A stretch of DNA of 34,217 nt from an uncultured Flavobacteriales bacterium (GTDB taxonomy: Bacteria; Bacteroidota; Bacteroidia; Flavobacteriales; BACL11). A model generated the notes under the pieces. The model did no database searches, was not told the origin of the DNA, and saw only the letters and a list, made by a program, of their open reading frames with translations. The translations under genes and the position numbers were made by a program. The DNA is taken from positions 1 to 34,217 of the forward strand of contig CAJQIZ010000030.1 in NCBI GenBank assembly GCA_905478555.1. The letters are read 5' to 3'. Below, piece after piece: positions 7,557 to 14,110 of the stretch; positions within the stretch are counted from its first letter, which is position 1; each line of letters opens with the position of its first letter.

Positions 7557-7582
7557 ATGGCAATGGATATAAGAGAGATTAA

Positions 7583-7699
7583 TTTTTTAAGTTTGTTTTA
7601 GTAGATTGATTAGCGGTGCAAAAAGCGGAGCAATTTTTAGTTTGATAGCTTGCTGTAATCATGTAAATAGGTGTAAGGTTGTAATCCTGCTACCCCGAC
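7583..7699 (+). repeat. Array repeat, copy F (full length)
   Basis: 117 bases from TTTTTTAAGTTTG to CTACCCCGAC, identical to E over most of the left half. The extended left flank of B, D and E is missing, so the strictly conserved unit is the 117-bp core. Confidence 0.9.
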
Positions 7700-7730
7700 T
7701 TTTTTTCTTCAAAACTCTCATAAATTTCCG

Positions 7731-7739
7731 TAGCTTTGC
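7731..7739 (+). promoter_or_regulatory. -7 box TAGCTTTGC before the 7743 gene
   Basis: Exact TAnnTTTGC box followed by TTT and ATG; the G is 5 nt from the start codon. Confidence 0.7.
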
Positions 7740-7742
7740 TTT

Positions 7743-8126
7743 ATGAAAAATCTACTTTTTATTTTCATTACTTTAATAACAATTGCAAATGTTAGTTATG
7801 CTTCCTTTCCTGTTGTAGAAAGTAATGCTAAAATACTAGCTATAGAATCTGAAGATGATGGACCTTCGCTTCTTGAAGCTATTCTTATGGGAGTTTTAGT
7901 GGTTTCAATATTAGGCTTTGCTGCATACTTTTTGTTTAGAGCATGGTGGAGAGCATGGCAAAAAAAAAAATGGTGGGCAAGGAAACTATTACCTTTGTTA
8001 TTATTAATTTCCTTACCAACATTCCTAATACCCTTTATCGGACCCTTAATTTCAATAATATTATTAATAATATTAGGGATAATAATGCTTATAAGAAAAT
8101 TGATGGGAAAAACTATTATCTGGTAG
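7743..8126 (+). CDS. Hypothetical inner-membrane protein (127 aa)
   Basis: An N-terminal signal-like helix ending ANVSYASF is followed by an acidic linker (AIESEDDGPSLLEA). A membrane helix (residues ~46-67) comes next, then a Trp/Lys/Arg-rich loop (RAWWRAWQKKKWWARK) and a long hydrophobic stretch (~82-119) that could cross the membrane twice. No family is recognised. The Trp/Arg-rich loop probably lies at the cytoplasmic membrane face. First cargo between repeats F and G, with a probable decayed ORF downstream. Confidence 0.65.
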   Translation: MKNLLFIFITLITIANVSYASFPVVESNAKILAIESEDDGPSLLEAILMGVLVVSILGFAAYFLFRAWWRAWQKKKWWARKLLPLLLLISLPTFLIPFIGPLISIILLIILGIIMLIRKLMGKTIIW

Positions 8127-8194
8127 TATTCAAATAAAGTTGTTCTACTTTTTTTTCTTGCCCACTCAGTTCTTCTTAAAAAATTTAGGATTGA

Positions 8195-8374
8195 TTTAAT
8201 AGATGGGTTAGAGGTTATAAAAGAGATGTAGATTGGATTATAAAATTAATAAGATGGAAAAATATTTGGTGGTTACTTTTTTTATTACCACTAATCATGT
8301 TTATAATTGGACTTGGGTGGATCAGTAATGGTAGGATAGTTGAGATTATTTTAAAAAATAACTCGTTACTCTAA
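8195..8374 (+). pseudogene. Probable membrane-protein remnant without start codon
   Basis: After an in-frame stop at 8192, the frame reads FNRWVRGYKRDVDWIIKLIR, then WKNIWWLLFLLPLIMFIIGL and a polar tail ending LKNNSLL-stop. The membrane-helix pattern with a basic, Trp-rich lead resembles a real protein. There is no ATG, GTG or TTG before the membrane segment and no -7 box. A neighbouring frame also gives a plausible short lead (LKKFRIDLIDGLEVIKEM), so a frameshift may have split a small gene. This is the only content of the 8127-8374 gap. Confidence 0.35.
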
Positions 8375-8500
8375 GAATCAAATTAATTTTTTAAGTTTGT
8401 ATTAGTAGATTGATTAGCGGTGCAAAAAGTGGTGCAAATTTTAGTTTAAAAGCTTGCTGTATTCATGTAAATAGGTGTTAGGTTGTAATCCTGCTACCAC
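8375..8500 (+). repeat. Array repeat, copy G (full length, diverged)
   Basis: Core starts TTTTTTAAGTTTG at 8387. It differs at AAAAAGTGGTGCAAATTTTAG and in the right end, which reads CTACCACTAG. It contains GTTAGGT. It separates the 7743 unit from the YqhA gene. Confidence 0.85.
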
Positions 8501-8503
8501 TAG

Positions 8504-9007
8504 CTATTTTCTATTGATTAAATAATATCCGATGCAAATAGATAAAATTGAAAGGCTAAATAAAAGAAGGTCATGTGGAGTTGTAAAATTGTGAGATAAT
8601 TTTAAAACTTTTTCAAAGAATTTAACGATTAACACAATAATAATTACTTTGATTATTTTATTTTTTAGTTGATCTAGACTATTAATTTTTAATGTTGAAT
8701 CTGCAAATTTACCCTTAGCAAAATCAATCTCACTAATAAACAGCTCATAAACTCCAAATCCAAAAATTAATAAAACTATACCTATTAAAAATAAATCAAT
8801 TGATGAAATAATTTTAAACAACAAGTCATTATTTGTATTGATATTTTGATTAAACAATGGGTTGTTAAAAATGGTTGCTTGTATAATATCCCAACCCCCC
8901 AATAGAAATAATGTAATTGATGAAATTATAGATAATATCACTGCTATCAACACAACAAATCTAGTACTCCAAAGCGCTTTTTCAAATTTATTTTCTAACA
9001 TTGACAT
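8504..9007 (-). CDS. YqhA family membrane protein (UPF0114)
   Basis: A 167-aa protein with four predicted membrane segments (residues ~14-37, ~66-92, ~116-134, ~146-164). The core between the first pairs, SIDLFLIGIVLLIFGFGVYE followed by LFIS, is characteristic of the UPF0114/YqhA family, and the length is usual for it. The biochemical role is unknown. The start is MSMLENKFEK; the family usually begins close to this. It is cargo between repeats G and H, on the strand opposite to the repeats; its stop codon lies right beside the right end of repeat G. Confidence 0.85.
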   Translation of the reverse strand: MSMLENKFEKALWSTRFVVLIAVILSIISSITLFLLGGWDIIQATIFNNPLFNQNINTNNDLLFKIISSIDLFLIGIVLLIFGFGVYELFISEIDFAKGKFADSTLKINSLDQLKNKIIKVIIIVLIVKFFEKVLKLSHNFTTPHDLLLFSLSILSICIGYYLINRK

Positions 9008-9108
9008 TTTTAATTTTTTTTTAATTTTTAGAATTATTTATCTTTATTTAAATATTGTGCAATATTAGTGAGAATATTATAATTATCATTTTAAAATATA
9101 TATGATTG

Positions 9109-9234
9109 CTAAGATAATCGAATAAATTTCTTAAGTTTGTTTTAGTAGATTGATTAGCGGTGCAAAAAGCGGAGCAATTTTTAGTTTTGAAACTTGCTGT
9201 AATCATGTAAAAAGGTGTTAGGTTGTAATCCTGC
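9109..9234 (+). repeat. Array repeat, copy H (right end replaced)
   Basis: Core from TTTCTTAAGTTTG (9127) through GTTAGGTTGTAATCCTG. Where other copies continue CTACCCCGAC, this one switches to the terminator hairpin CCCACTCATTTGAGTGGG. It is the right boundary of the array; the switch point is the same CCTG at which copies I and J also diverge. Confidence 0.85.
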
Positions 9235-9256
9235 CCACTCATTTGAGTGGGTTTCT
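9234..9256 (+). terminator. Hairpin terminator fused to repeat H
   Basis: CCCACTC-ATTT-GAGTGGG, a perfect 7-bp stem with a 4-nt loop (8 bp if the loop closes), followed by TTTCTCT. Closely related to the terminator at 2495. Confidence 0.7.
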
Positions 9257-9355
9257 CTCCAAATATTTCGAATTTTTAAAAGTATACAATAGTAATTTTC
9301 CTAATGGTTCTTTATTAAGAGTTTTTTTTTAAATCTCTTATTAAAAATAAACAGT

Positions 9356-9382
9356 AAACCCACTCAATTGAATGGGTTTGTT
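9356..9382. terminator. Bidirectional hairpin
   Basis: AAACCCA-C-TCAA/TTGA-A-TGGGTTT, a near-perfect palindrome with one C/A mismatch and A- and T-rich arms on both sides, so it could stop transcription from either strand. Confidence 0.55.
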
Positions 9383-9456
9383 ATTGGTGTAGGTTATCGA
9401 AGATCGTCTCCCTTTTTGTATTTTTTCATCTGTCTTCTATACTTACTTATAAAGTT

Positions 9457-9486
9457 AAACCCCTGTAATTAATTACAGGGGTTTTG
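9457..9486. terminator. Perfect 28-bp palindromic terminator
   Basis: AAACCCCTGTAATT followed by its exact reverse complement (9457-9484), then TTTTG. It is likely a bidirectional terminator ending htpG transcription on the minus strand. Confidence 0.65.
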
Positions 9487-9546
9487 TATTTTAGTAGGCC
9501 AGTATGTAGGCCACTTTCACTAATGGGTTTGTTCTTGGTGAAATTC

Positions 9547-9571
9547 ACGGTCCTAATTTTGAACTATTTAG
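9547..9571 (+). repeat. 36-bp dispersed repeat, diverged copy 3
   Basis: ACGGTCCTAATTTTGAACTA then TTTAG, aligning with the repeats at 1065 and 2535 with several substitutions; here too a TTGGTG phrase precedes it. Confidence 0.5.
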
Positions 9572-9616
9572 ATTATAATTTACACTGAACCTCTTAAATA
9601 AATTAATGTTATAACA

Positions 9617-11521
9617 TTATTTAATTAAACTGACACTTCTAGAAATAAATTCAGTAAGATTTTCTCCTTTTAGCATGCCTTGAGACAATAGGGCTAAATC
9701 AAGAAGTTGATTAATTAAATTAGTTCTTTTCTTCTTTGTCTTCTCTTCAAGAATTTTACTAATTAAATCGTGATTTGAATTAATGGCTAAATTATATGAT
9801 TCAGGCATCGAACCAAACATTTGCATTCCTCCACTTCCAGATAATTGTTGCTGTTCTTTCATTCTTCTCATAAATTCACTCTGAGTTATAACTATAGGAG
9901 AATCTGAGACTGACATATTTTGAACTTGAACAGTAAATTTTTCTTTATCAACCTCTTCTTCAATCATTTTTGTTAACTTCTCTTGTTCTTTTTCAGACAG
10001 CTTTGAAATAGTAGATTCTTCTTTTTCTATTAACCTATCTATTATCTCAGCATCAACTCTAGCAAATTGAATATCAGTATTATCAGCTTCAAGTCTACTA
10101 ATTAAATGGCTAATTAACTGTCCCCCTAGTTCTAAAACCTCATAACCTTTGTCTGTAGCGGTTTTTACAAAGCTATGTTGTTCCTTTGGGTCATTAGTAT
10201 ATAAAATTACTGTTTTCCCATCTTTGTTCTTCTGAGATGCCTTTACTTTTTCAGTGAACTCACTAAATGTATAGTACTGACTATTAGTATTCTTATAAAG
10301 AGAAAAATCTTTAGCCTTATCAAAGAATTTCTGTTCAGTAAGCATACCATACTCTATAAATACCTTAATATCATCCCACTTCTCTTCAAAATCTTTTCTG
10401 TCTTTCTTGAACATTCTTGATAGCTTATCTGCGACCTTTTTAGTAATATGACTTGCTATCTTTTTGACATTTCCATCAGCCTGAAGATACGATCTAGAAA
10501 CATTTAAAGGGATATCTGGGGAATCAATTACTCCATGAAGAAGTGTTAGAAATTCAGGAACAATATTCTCTACATTATCAGTTATAAAAACCTGATTGCT
10601 ATAAAGATTAATTTTATTTTTTTGAACCTCTAGATTATTTTTTAATTTTGGAAAATATAAGATGCCAGTTAAATTAAAAGGGAAATCTACGTTTAAGTGA
10701 ATATGAAATAATGGATCAGAAAATTCCATTGGATATAATTCTTTGTAAAAAGATTTATAATGCTCATCTTTTAGATTCGCAGGAAATTTTGTCCAGGCGG
10801 GTTTTGTATTATTAATTATATTATCTGATATCTTGTCAACTTTAACAACCTCTCCTTTATCATCCTTCTTTCCTTTAGGGTCATCTATTTTATCAATCTT
10901 AGTTCCAAATTTAATTTCAACTGGCAAGAACTTGCAGTACTTATTCAAAATAGTTAAAATCCTACTTTCCTCCAAAAATTCTGTAGAGTCATCTGCAATA
11001 TGTAAAACAATATCTGTTCCTTTAGTCTTTTTCTTGGCTTCTTCCATTGTAAAATTTGGAGAACCATCACAGATCCATTTCACTGGCTTGCTATTTGCTT
11101 TCTGACTTTTTGTAATAATTTCCACTTCTTTAGCAACCATAAATGCAGAGTAGAAGCCAAGGCCGAAATGACCAATTATTGAATTTTTTGTATTAGCATC
11201 TTTGTATTTGTTGACAAACTCTTCAGCTCCTGAGAATGCAATTTGATTGATATATTTATCTAATTCTTTATCTGTCATGCCAATCCCATTATCTCTAATA
11301 GTAATTGTTTTTTTTTCTTTATTAAGTATCACTTCAACTCTTAAGTCTTTAATATTAGCATCTAATTCCCCAATTGTTTTAAGTGTTTTTATCTTTTGGG
11401 TAGCGTCTACTGCATTAGAGACTAATTCTCTTAAGAATATCTCATGATCTGAATATAGGAATTGTTTAATTATTGGGAATATATTCTCAGTTTTAACATT
11501 AATATTACCTTTCTTTTTCAT
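9617..11521 (-). CDS. htpG: Molecular chaperone HtpG (bacterial Hsp90)
   Basis: A 634-aa, full-length Hsp90 that refolds and holds client proteins in the cytoplasm in an ATP-driven cycle. The N-terminal GHKL ATPase has the nucleotide-pocket motifs ELVSNAVDA (catalytic Glu32, Mg-binding Asn36), DNGIGM (77-82) and GHFGLGF (117-123), and GTDIVLHI. The middle domain contains the Hsp90 stretch DSPDIPLNVSRSYLQ; the C-terminal dimerisation part ends LLALSQ-like helices and SVSLIK, without the MEEVD tail of eukaryotic Hsp90, as expected. It stands alone, flanked by repeat-rich DNA. A sigma-54-like promoter and a dyad lie upstream. This is the clearest core gene in the window. Confidence 0.98.
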   Translation of the reverse strand: MKKKGNINVKTENIFPIIKQFLYSDHEIFLRELVSNAVDATQKIKTLKTIGELDANIKDLRVEVILNKEKKTITIRDNGIGMTDKELDKYINQIAFSGAEEFVNKYKDANTKNSIIGHFGLGFYSAFMVAKEVEIITKSQKANSKPVKWICDGSPNFTMEEAKKKTKGTDIVLHIADDSTEFLEESRILTILNKYCKFLPVEIKFGTKIDKIDDPKGKKDDKGEVVKVDKISDNIINNTKPAWTKFPANLKDEHYKSFYKELYPMEFSDPLFHIHLNVDFPFNLTGILYFPKLKNNLEVQKNKINLYSNQVFITDNVENIVPEFLTLLHGVIDSPDIPLNVSRSYLQADGNVKKIASHITKKVADKLSRMFKKDRKDFEEKWDDIKVFIEYGMLTEQKFFDKAKDFSLYKNTNSQYYTFSEFTEKVKASQKNKDGKTVILYTNDPKEQHSFVKTATDKGYEVLELGGQLISHLISRLEADNTDIQFARVDAEIIDRLIEKEESTISKLSEKEQEKLTKMIEEEVDKEKFTVQVQNMSVSDSPIVITQSEFMRRMKEQQQLSGSGGMQMFGSMPESYNLAINSNHDLISKILEEKTKKKRTNLINQLLDLALLSQGMLKGENLTEFISRSVSLIK

Positions 11522-11560
11522 TTTATTATTTTTATTTATTATGTTTAAAAGTTATATACA

Positions 11561-11575
11561 CTAAAACTGTGCCAA
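11561..11575 (-). promoter_or_regulatory. Sigma-54-like promoter element upstream of htpG
   Basis: The minus strand reads TTGGCACAGTTTTAG, close to the sigma-54 consensus TTGGCAC-N5-TTGC in its -24 half but without the GC of the -12 half. It lies 40-54 nt before the htpG ATG. It could also belong to another stress promoter class. Confidence 0.3.
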
Positions 11576-11587
11576 AGTAAATTTTAG

Positions 11588-11598
11588 GACAGAATGTC
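11588..11598. promoter_or_regulatory. Dyad GACA-N3-TGTC upstream of htpG
   Basis: GACAGAATGTC is a perfect 4+4 inverted repeat, 13 bases upstream of the sigma-54-like element, and so placed as a regulator or activator site for htpG would be. Inferred from symmetry and position only. Confidence 0.3.
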
Positions 11599-11666
11599 AT
11601 TCCGAAACTTTATAGTCAGTATAAATTTTAGTTTTGGAACTAGAATGTAATATATGTTGCCCGTAT

Positions 11667-11760
11667 TCAAGAAACAGATCCAATACATGTAGTTATTACC
11701 TTAGTAGACACTGAATAGATACGGTTTCTGTACTTCTAACAAAAAGAAGTTCATATCACA
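11667..11760 (+). repeat. Decayed mobile-gene segment, copy 1
   Basis: CAAGAAACAGATCCAA, GTAGTTATT, GTAGACACTGAATAGA and ACGGTTTCTG line up in order with 20889-20990, including the same in-frame TAG. Both copies are non-coding now, so they were copied after or around the time of decay, or never encoded protein in this frame. Confidence 0.65.
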
Positions 11761-11796
11761 CATTAAATACGAAAAATATAAGGGGGCTAACTTTTA

Positions 11797-11841
11797 TGTA
11801 ACTAAATATTTGGATAAAGTAATTGAATATGACTATATTTG
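11797..11841 (+). promoter_or_regulatory. Promoter module (TTG -33 and TATATTTG -7) for the lipoprotein operon
   Basis: ATGTAACTAAATATTTGGAT starts a stretch that is almost identical at 19791. It contains TTG at 11810-11812 and, 21 bases on, the exact -7 box TATATTTG (11834-11841), the arrangement expected for the Bacteroidota housekeeping sigma factor. The coding start follows 23 nt later. Confidence 0.7.
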
Positions 11842-11863
11842 GAAAAATTAAAAACTTAAAATT

Positions 11864-12448
11864 ATAAAAAAACTACTACTTATATTAATTTGCTTGCCTT
11901 TACTTTTTAATTCTTGTAAGAAAGAGGATGAAGAACCTACAAATAATAATTCAGTATTAGCTATTGGCGATACTCATCAAGGTGGCATTATATTTTACTT
12001 GGATGGAAATGGAGGAGGTTTAGTTGCAGCTCCAGATGATTTAGATGGAACGTATGAATGGGGATGTTTTCTTACACAGGTTGAGGATGGAGGTAATTTA
12101 ACTCAAATTGGTTCAGGATATCAGAACACTTTGGATATAATTAACCAGCAATGTTCAACTGAATTTGGTGGTGTTCCTGCAGCACAGGCCGCAAAAGATG
12201 CTCAAATAAATGGTTTTAATGATTGGTATTTACCTTCAAGAGATGAATTGTATCAAATGTATTTAAAAATTGGTCAGGGAGGTTTAGATAGTAACAATAA
12301 TATTGGAGATTTTGGTAGTTCAGAATATTGGTCATCATCTGAAAGTAATTTTTCTAATACTTGGATTGTAAGTTTTAGTGTAGGTTTAACTGAAAGTATT
12401 AGTAAAAATTCTTTTTCAACTAAGGTTAGAGTTATTCGCTCATTTTAA
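11864..12448 (+). CDS. DUF1566 (Lcl-type) lipoprotein with non-ATG start
   Basis: The mature part carries the DUF1566/Lcl C-terminal domain: GGIIFYLD, then NDWYLPSRDELYQMY, SSEYWSSSE and KVRVIRSF at the end. This lectin-like fold is common in secreted or surface proteins; the ligand is unknown. No ATG exists at the N-terminus. A TTG lies at 11894, but that would cut the lipoprotein signal. Reading from ATA at 11864 gives KKLLLILICLPLLFNSC with the lipid cysteine at residue 18. The matching position in the 19860 gene, behind the same promoter module, is ATG. So ATG to ATA mutation is likely; translation may use ATA, ATT (11861) or TTG. The LRR gene follows 13 nt downstream, in an operon. Confidence 0.8.
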   Translation: MKKLLLILICLPLLFNSCKKEDEEPTNNNSVLAIGDTHQGGIIFYLDGNGGGLVAAPDDLDGTYEWGCFLTQVEDGGNLTQIGSGYQNTLDIINQQCSTEFGGVPAAQAAKDAQINGFNDWYLPSRDELYQMYLKIGQGGLDSNNNIGDFGSSEYWSSSESNFSNTWIVSFSVGLTESISKNSFSTKVRVIRSF

Positions 12449-12461
12449 ACAAAAGATTAAA

Positions 12462-13217
12462 ATGAAAAAACTACTACCAATATTGCTTTGTTTACCAATG
12501 ATTGGATTTGGACAGAATGTAAATATACCTGATGCTAACCTCAAAGCATATTTAGTTGGAAATAGTATTATTAATACAAATGGAGATTCTGAAATACAAG
12601 TAAGTGAAGCATCTTCCTTTAATGGAGAAATTAATTGTTATAATATGAATATTTCTGATTTAACAGGAGTAGAATCATTTACAGATTTAACTAATCTAAC
12701 TTGTTCGAACAATCAACTAACAAGCATTGATTTAAGTTATAATACTGCTTTAACTTCTTTGAATTGTGGTAATAATCAACTTACAAGTATTGACGTAAGT
12801 GGAGCTACTGCTTTAAGCTTTCTGAGAGTATCTGAAAATCAACTAACAATCCTTGATGTAAGCACTAATACTGCTTTAACTTTTTTATATTGCCTTTACA
12901 ATCAACTAATAAATTTAGATTTAAGAAATGGAAATAATATAAATATTAATTATATAAGTTTATCAGGTAACCCAAATCTTAATTGTATTAATGTTGATGA
13001 TGCATCTTTCTCAAGCGCTAATTGGACAAACATTGACCCTCAAAATTATTTTAGTAATAATTGTAGTGGAACAACCGACATAGAAATACACACTATTAAC
13101 AAAGAACTTATTAAAATAACAGATATATTTGGAAGAGAGGTTAACGAAAAACGGAATAACCTACTATTCTATTTATATGAAGACGGAACAGTAGAAAAGA
13201 AGATAATTATTGAATAA
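12462..13217 (+). CDS. Leucine-rich-repeat secreted protein with short T9SS-like tail
   Basis: A 251-aa protein with a signal peptide (KKLLPILLCLPMIGFGQ) and the N-terminal NVNIPDANLKAYLV motif typical of Bacteroidota LRR proteins. About four to five 21-residue repeats follow, of the type LTSLNCGNNQLTSIDVS (residues ~65-160). A conserved block (NPNLNCINVDDASFSSANWT) is nearly the same as in the 1115 protein, which marks the two as paralogs. The tail is ITDIFGREV...LFYLYEDGTVEKKIIIE. Likely a cell-surface binding protein exported by type IX secretion. Co-transcribed with the lipoprotein gene upstream. Confidence 0.85.
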   Translation: MKKLLPILLCLPMIGFGQNVNIPDANLKAYLVGNSIINTNGDSEIQVSEASSFNGEINCYNMNISDLTGVESFTDLTNLTCSNNQLTSIDLSYNTALTSLNCGNNQLTSIDVSGATALSFLRVSENQLTILDVSTNTALTFLYCLYNQLINLDLRNGNNININYISLSGNPNLNCINVDDASFSSANWTNIDPQNYFSNNCSGTTDIEIHTINKELIKITDIFGREVNEKRNNLLFYLYEDGTVEKKIIIE

Positions 13218-13280
13218 ACAAAACAAGAGCGCATCTTTTCTATTATATAGTAAAAGACTATGTTATTTAAGAAAGGAGTA
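13214..13280 (+). repeat. Copy of the 3' flank plus start of the DUF5681 remnant
   Basis: From the last codon of the LRR gene, through CTATTATATAGTA and ACTATG to ATTTAAGAAAGGA, the sequence parallels 20637-20703 behind the 19860 gene. Here the DUF5681-like frame is reduced to nine codons (MLFKKGVLD-stop). It includes a conserved small hairpin (CTTTT/AAAAG around TATAT) that may act as terminator. Confidence 0.65.
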
Positions 13281-13325
13281 TTAGATTGATAAAAAATATA
13301 CTAATAATTCTTAACAAATAATATC

Positions 13326-13377
13326 ATCTGCTGTAATCATGTAAATTGAGTGTATGATGTAATACTGAAAACCCGAC
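13326..13377 (+). repeat. Array repeat, copy I (right half, diverged)
   Basis: CTGCTGTAATCATGTAAATT then GAGTGTATGATGTAATACTGAAAACCCGAC; it matches the right half of the array repeat, with CTGAAAA replacing CCTGCTA. It lies before the MORN gene. Confidence 0.7.
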
Positions 13378-13400
13378 TATTTTTTTTCTGCATATTTTTG

Positions 13401-13408
13401 TATATTTG
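13401..13408 (+). promoter_or_regulatory. -7 box TATATTTG before the MORN gene
   Basis: Exact TAnnTTTG box whose G is 23 nt from the ATG at 13431; this supports 13431 rather than an earlier ATG at 13350 as the start. Confidence 0.6.
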
Positions 13409-13430
13409 TTTACATAAAAAACTAAAAATT

Positions 13431-14060
13431 ATGAAAAAATTACTCTTTCTGATATTAATTTCTCCACTATTTTTATTTAGTCAAGAGAAATATCATGTTG
13501 ATTTAACAGAATGGAATAGTGATTCAACACTTGCATTTCTTATTTCAACAAATGAACCTATATCCGGAATTGTATTTGGAAGTCATCTTAGTAAAAAACT
13601 TAAAAATCATGAAGTGACTTTTCTGAATGGCAAACCAATTTCTTGTATTGGATTTTATAAAAATAATAAGATTCACCATCAGGCAATTCCAAATGGTTTA
13701 TGTAAATGGTATTATAAAAATGGAAATACTTTCGTAGAAATAATATCTAAGAATGGTAAATTTGAAGGATTGTCTAAATCTTATTATAAAACAGGGGAAT
13801 TAAAAGAAGAAGGTAATTATGTAAATGATGCAGGGGAAGGATTATGGAAAACTTACTATAAAACAGGTGTGTTAGAATCAGAGATTAATTATGTTGAAGG
13901 AAAGCCTGAAGGTCTTGTGAAATTCTATTTTAGTGATGGAACATTACAAAGAAAAGGAAATTATAAAGATGGATTAATGCATGAAAAATGGATACTTTTT
14001 AAGAGAAATGGGAAATTTAAAAAAGAAATTCGATATAAAAATGGAAAAATCATTAAATAA
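13431..14060 (+). CDS. MORN-repeat (YwqK-like) secreted protein
   Basis: A 209-aa protein from the ATG at 13431, which begins the signal peptide KKLLFLILISPLFLFSQ. Several MORN_2-type repeats follow: NGLCKWYYKNG, FEGLSKSYYKTGELKEEGNY, GLWKTYYKTGVLESEINY, GLVKFYFSDGTLQRKGNY and EKWILFKRNGKFKKEIRY. Proteins with these repeats are annotated as YwqK family antitoxins in Bacteroidota, but no toxin partner is visible, and signal peptide plus context suggest an exported protein. An upstream ATG at 13350 lies inside repeat I and would bury the signal peptide, so it is rejected. Its last codons overlap the 45-bp repeat at 14052. Confidence 0.8.
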   Translation: MKKLLFLILISPLFLFSQEKYHVDLTEWNSDSTLAFLISTNEPISGIVFGSHLSKKLKNHEVTFLNGKPISCIGFYKNNKIHHQAIPNGLCKWYYKNGNTFVEIISKNGKFEGLSKSYYKTGELKEEGNYVNDAGEGLWKTYYKTGVLESEINYVEGKPEGLVKFYFSDGTLQRKGNYKDGLMHEKWILFKRNGKFKKEIRYKNGKIIK

Positions 14061-14096
14061 TGGGGATGCTGAAAACCAAATAGAGTAAGCGTAAAT
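14052..14096 (+). repeat. 45-bp direct repeat, left copy
   Basis: ATTAAATAATGGGGATGC then TGAAAACCAAATAGAGTAAG and CGTAAAT. It matches 14542-14586 in 43 of 45 bases and begins within the last codons of the MORN gene. Confidence 0.85.
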
Positions 14097-14110
14097 AATA
14101 ATATAATAAT

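Larger units (their letters stand above)
9235..9616. other. Intergenic region of hairpins and repeat debris before htpG
   Basis: No gene is seen. The region holds the hairpins at 9234, 9356 and 9457, copies of the phrase TGGGTTTGTTNTTGGTG (near 9373 and 9525; also 2514), the diverged 36-bp repeat at 9547, and an AT-rich palindrome TAATGTTATAACATTA (9604-9619) over the htpG stop codon that may help end htpG transcription. A stretch at 9477-9520 is repeated in inverse orientation near the tRNA (21113-21155). Confidence 0.6.
11522..11863. other. Intergenic region between htpG and the DUF1566 lipoprotein gene
   Basis: No intact gene. The left half holds the htpG control region. 11667-11760 is a decayed segment also found near 20889. 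11797-11863 is a promoter module shared with the 19860 gene. Confidence 0.6.

Noticed and set aside
7943-8137. 64-aa plus-strand ORF overlapping the 7743 gene
   Set aside because: Entirely inside the 127-aa membrane protein in another frame, without its own promoter or recognisable sequence.
2575-9234. Canonical integron attC sites
   Set aside because: GTTRRRY appears in only three copies and no copy has the RYYYAAC partner at the other end; overall symmetry is weak and no integrase is present. Only the layout is integron-like.
3629-9234. CRISPR array or MITE
   Set aside because: Spacing between repeats is 0.4-1.5 kb and holds genes, so not CRISPR. Repeat ends (TTTTTTAAG and CCCCGAC) are not inverted repeats of each other and no target duplication is seen, so not a typical MITE.
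9048-9242. 64-aa minus-strand ORF
   Set aside because: It lies over array repeat H; the frame is an accident of the repeat, and equivalent frames in other copies are broken.
9457-9484. Perfect palindrome as a replication or recombination site
   Set aside because: A terminator explains it: GC-rich arms, T-rich exit, and position behind htpG together with sister hairpins at 9234 and 9356.
10833-11447. Plus-strand ORFs inside htpG
   Set aside because: Low-complexity antisense frames over a conserved core gene.
13350-13430. N-terminal extension of the MORN protein
   Set aside because: These 27 codons cover repeat I and the -7 box; the signal peptide begins at 13431.
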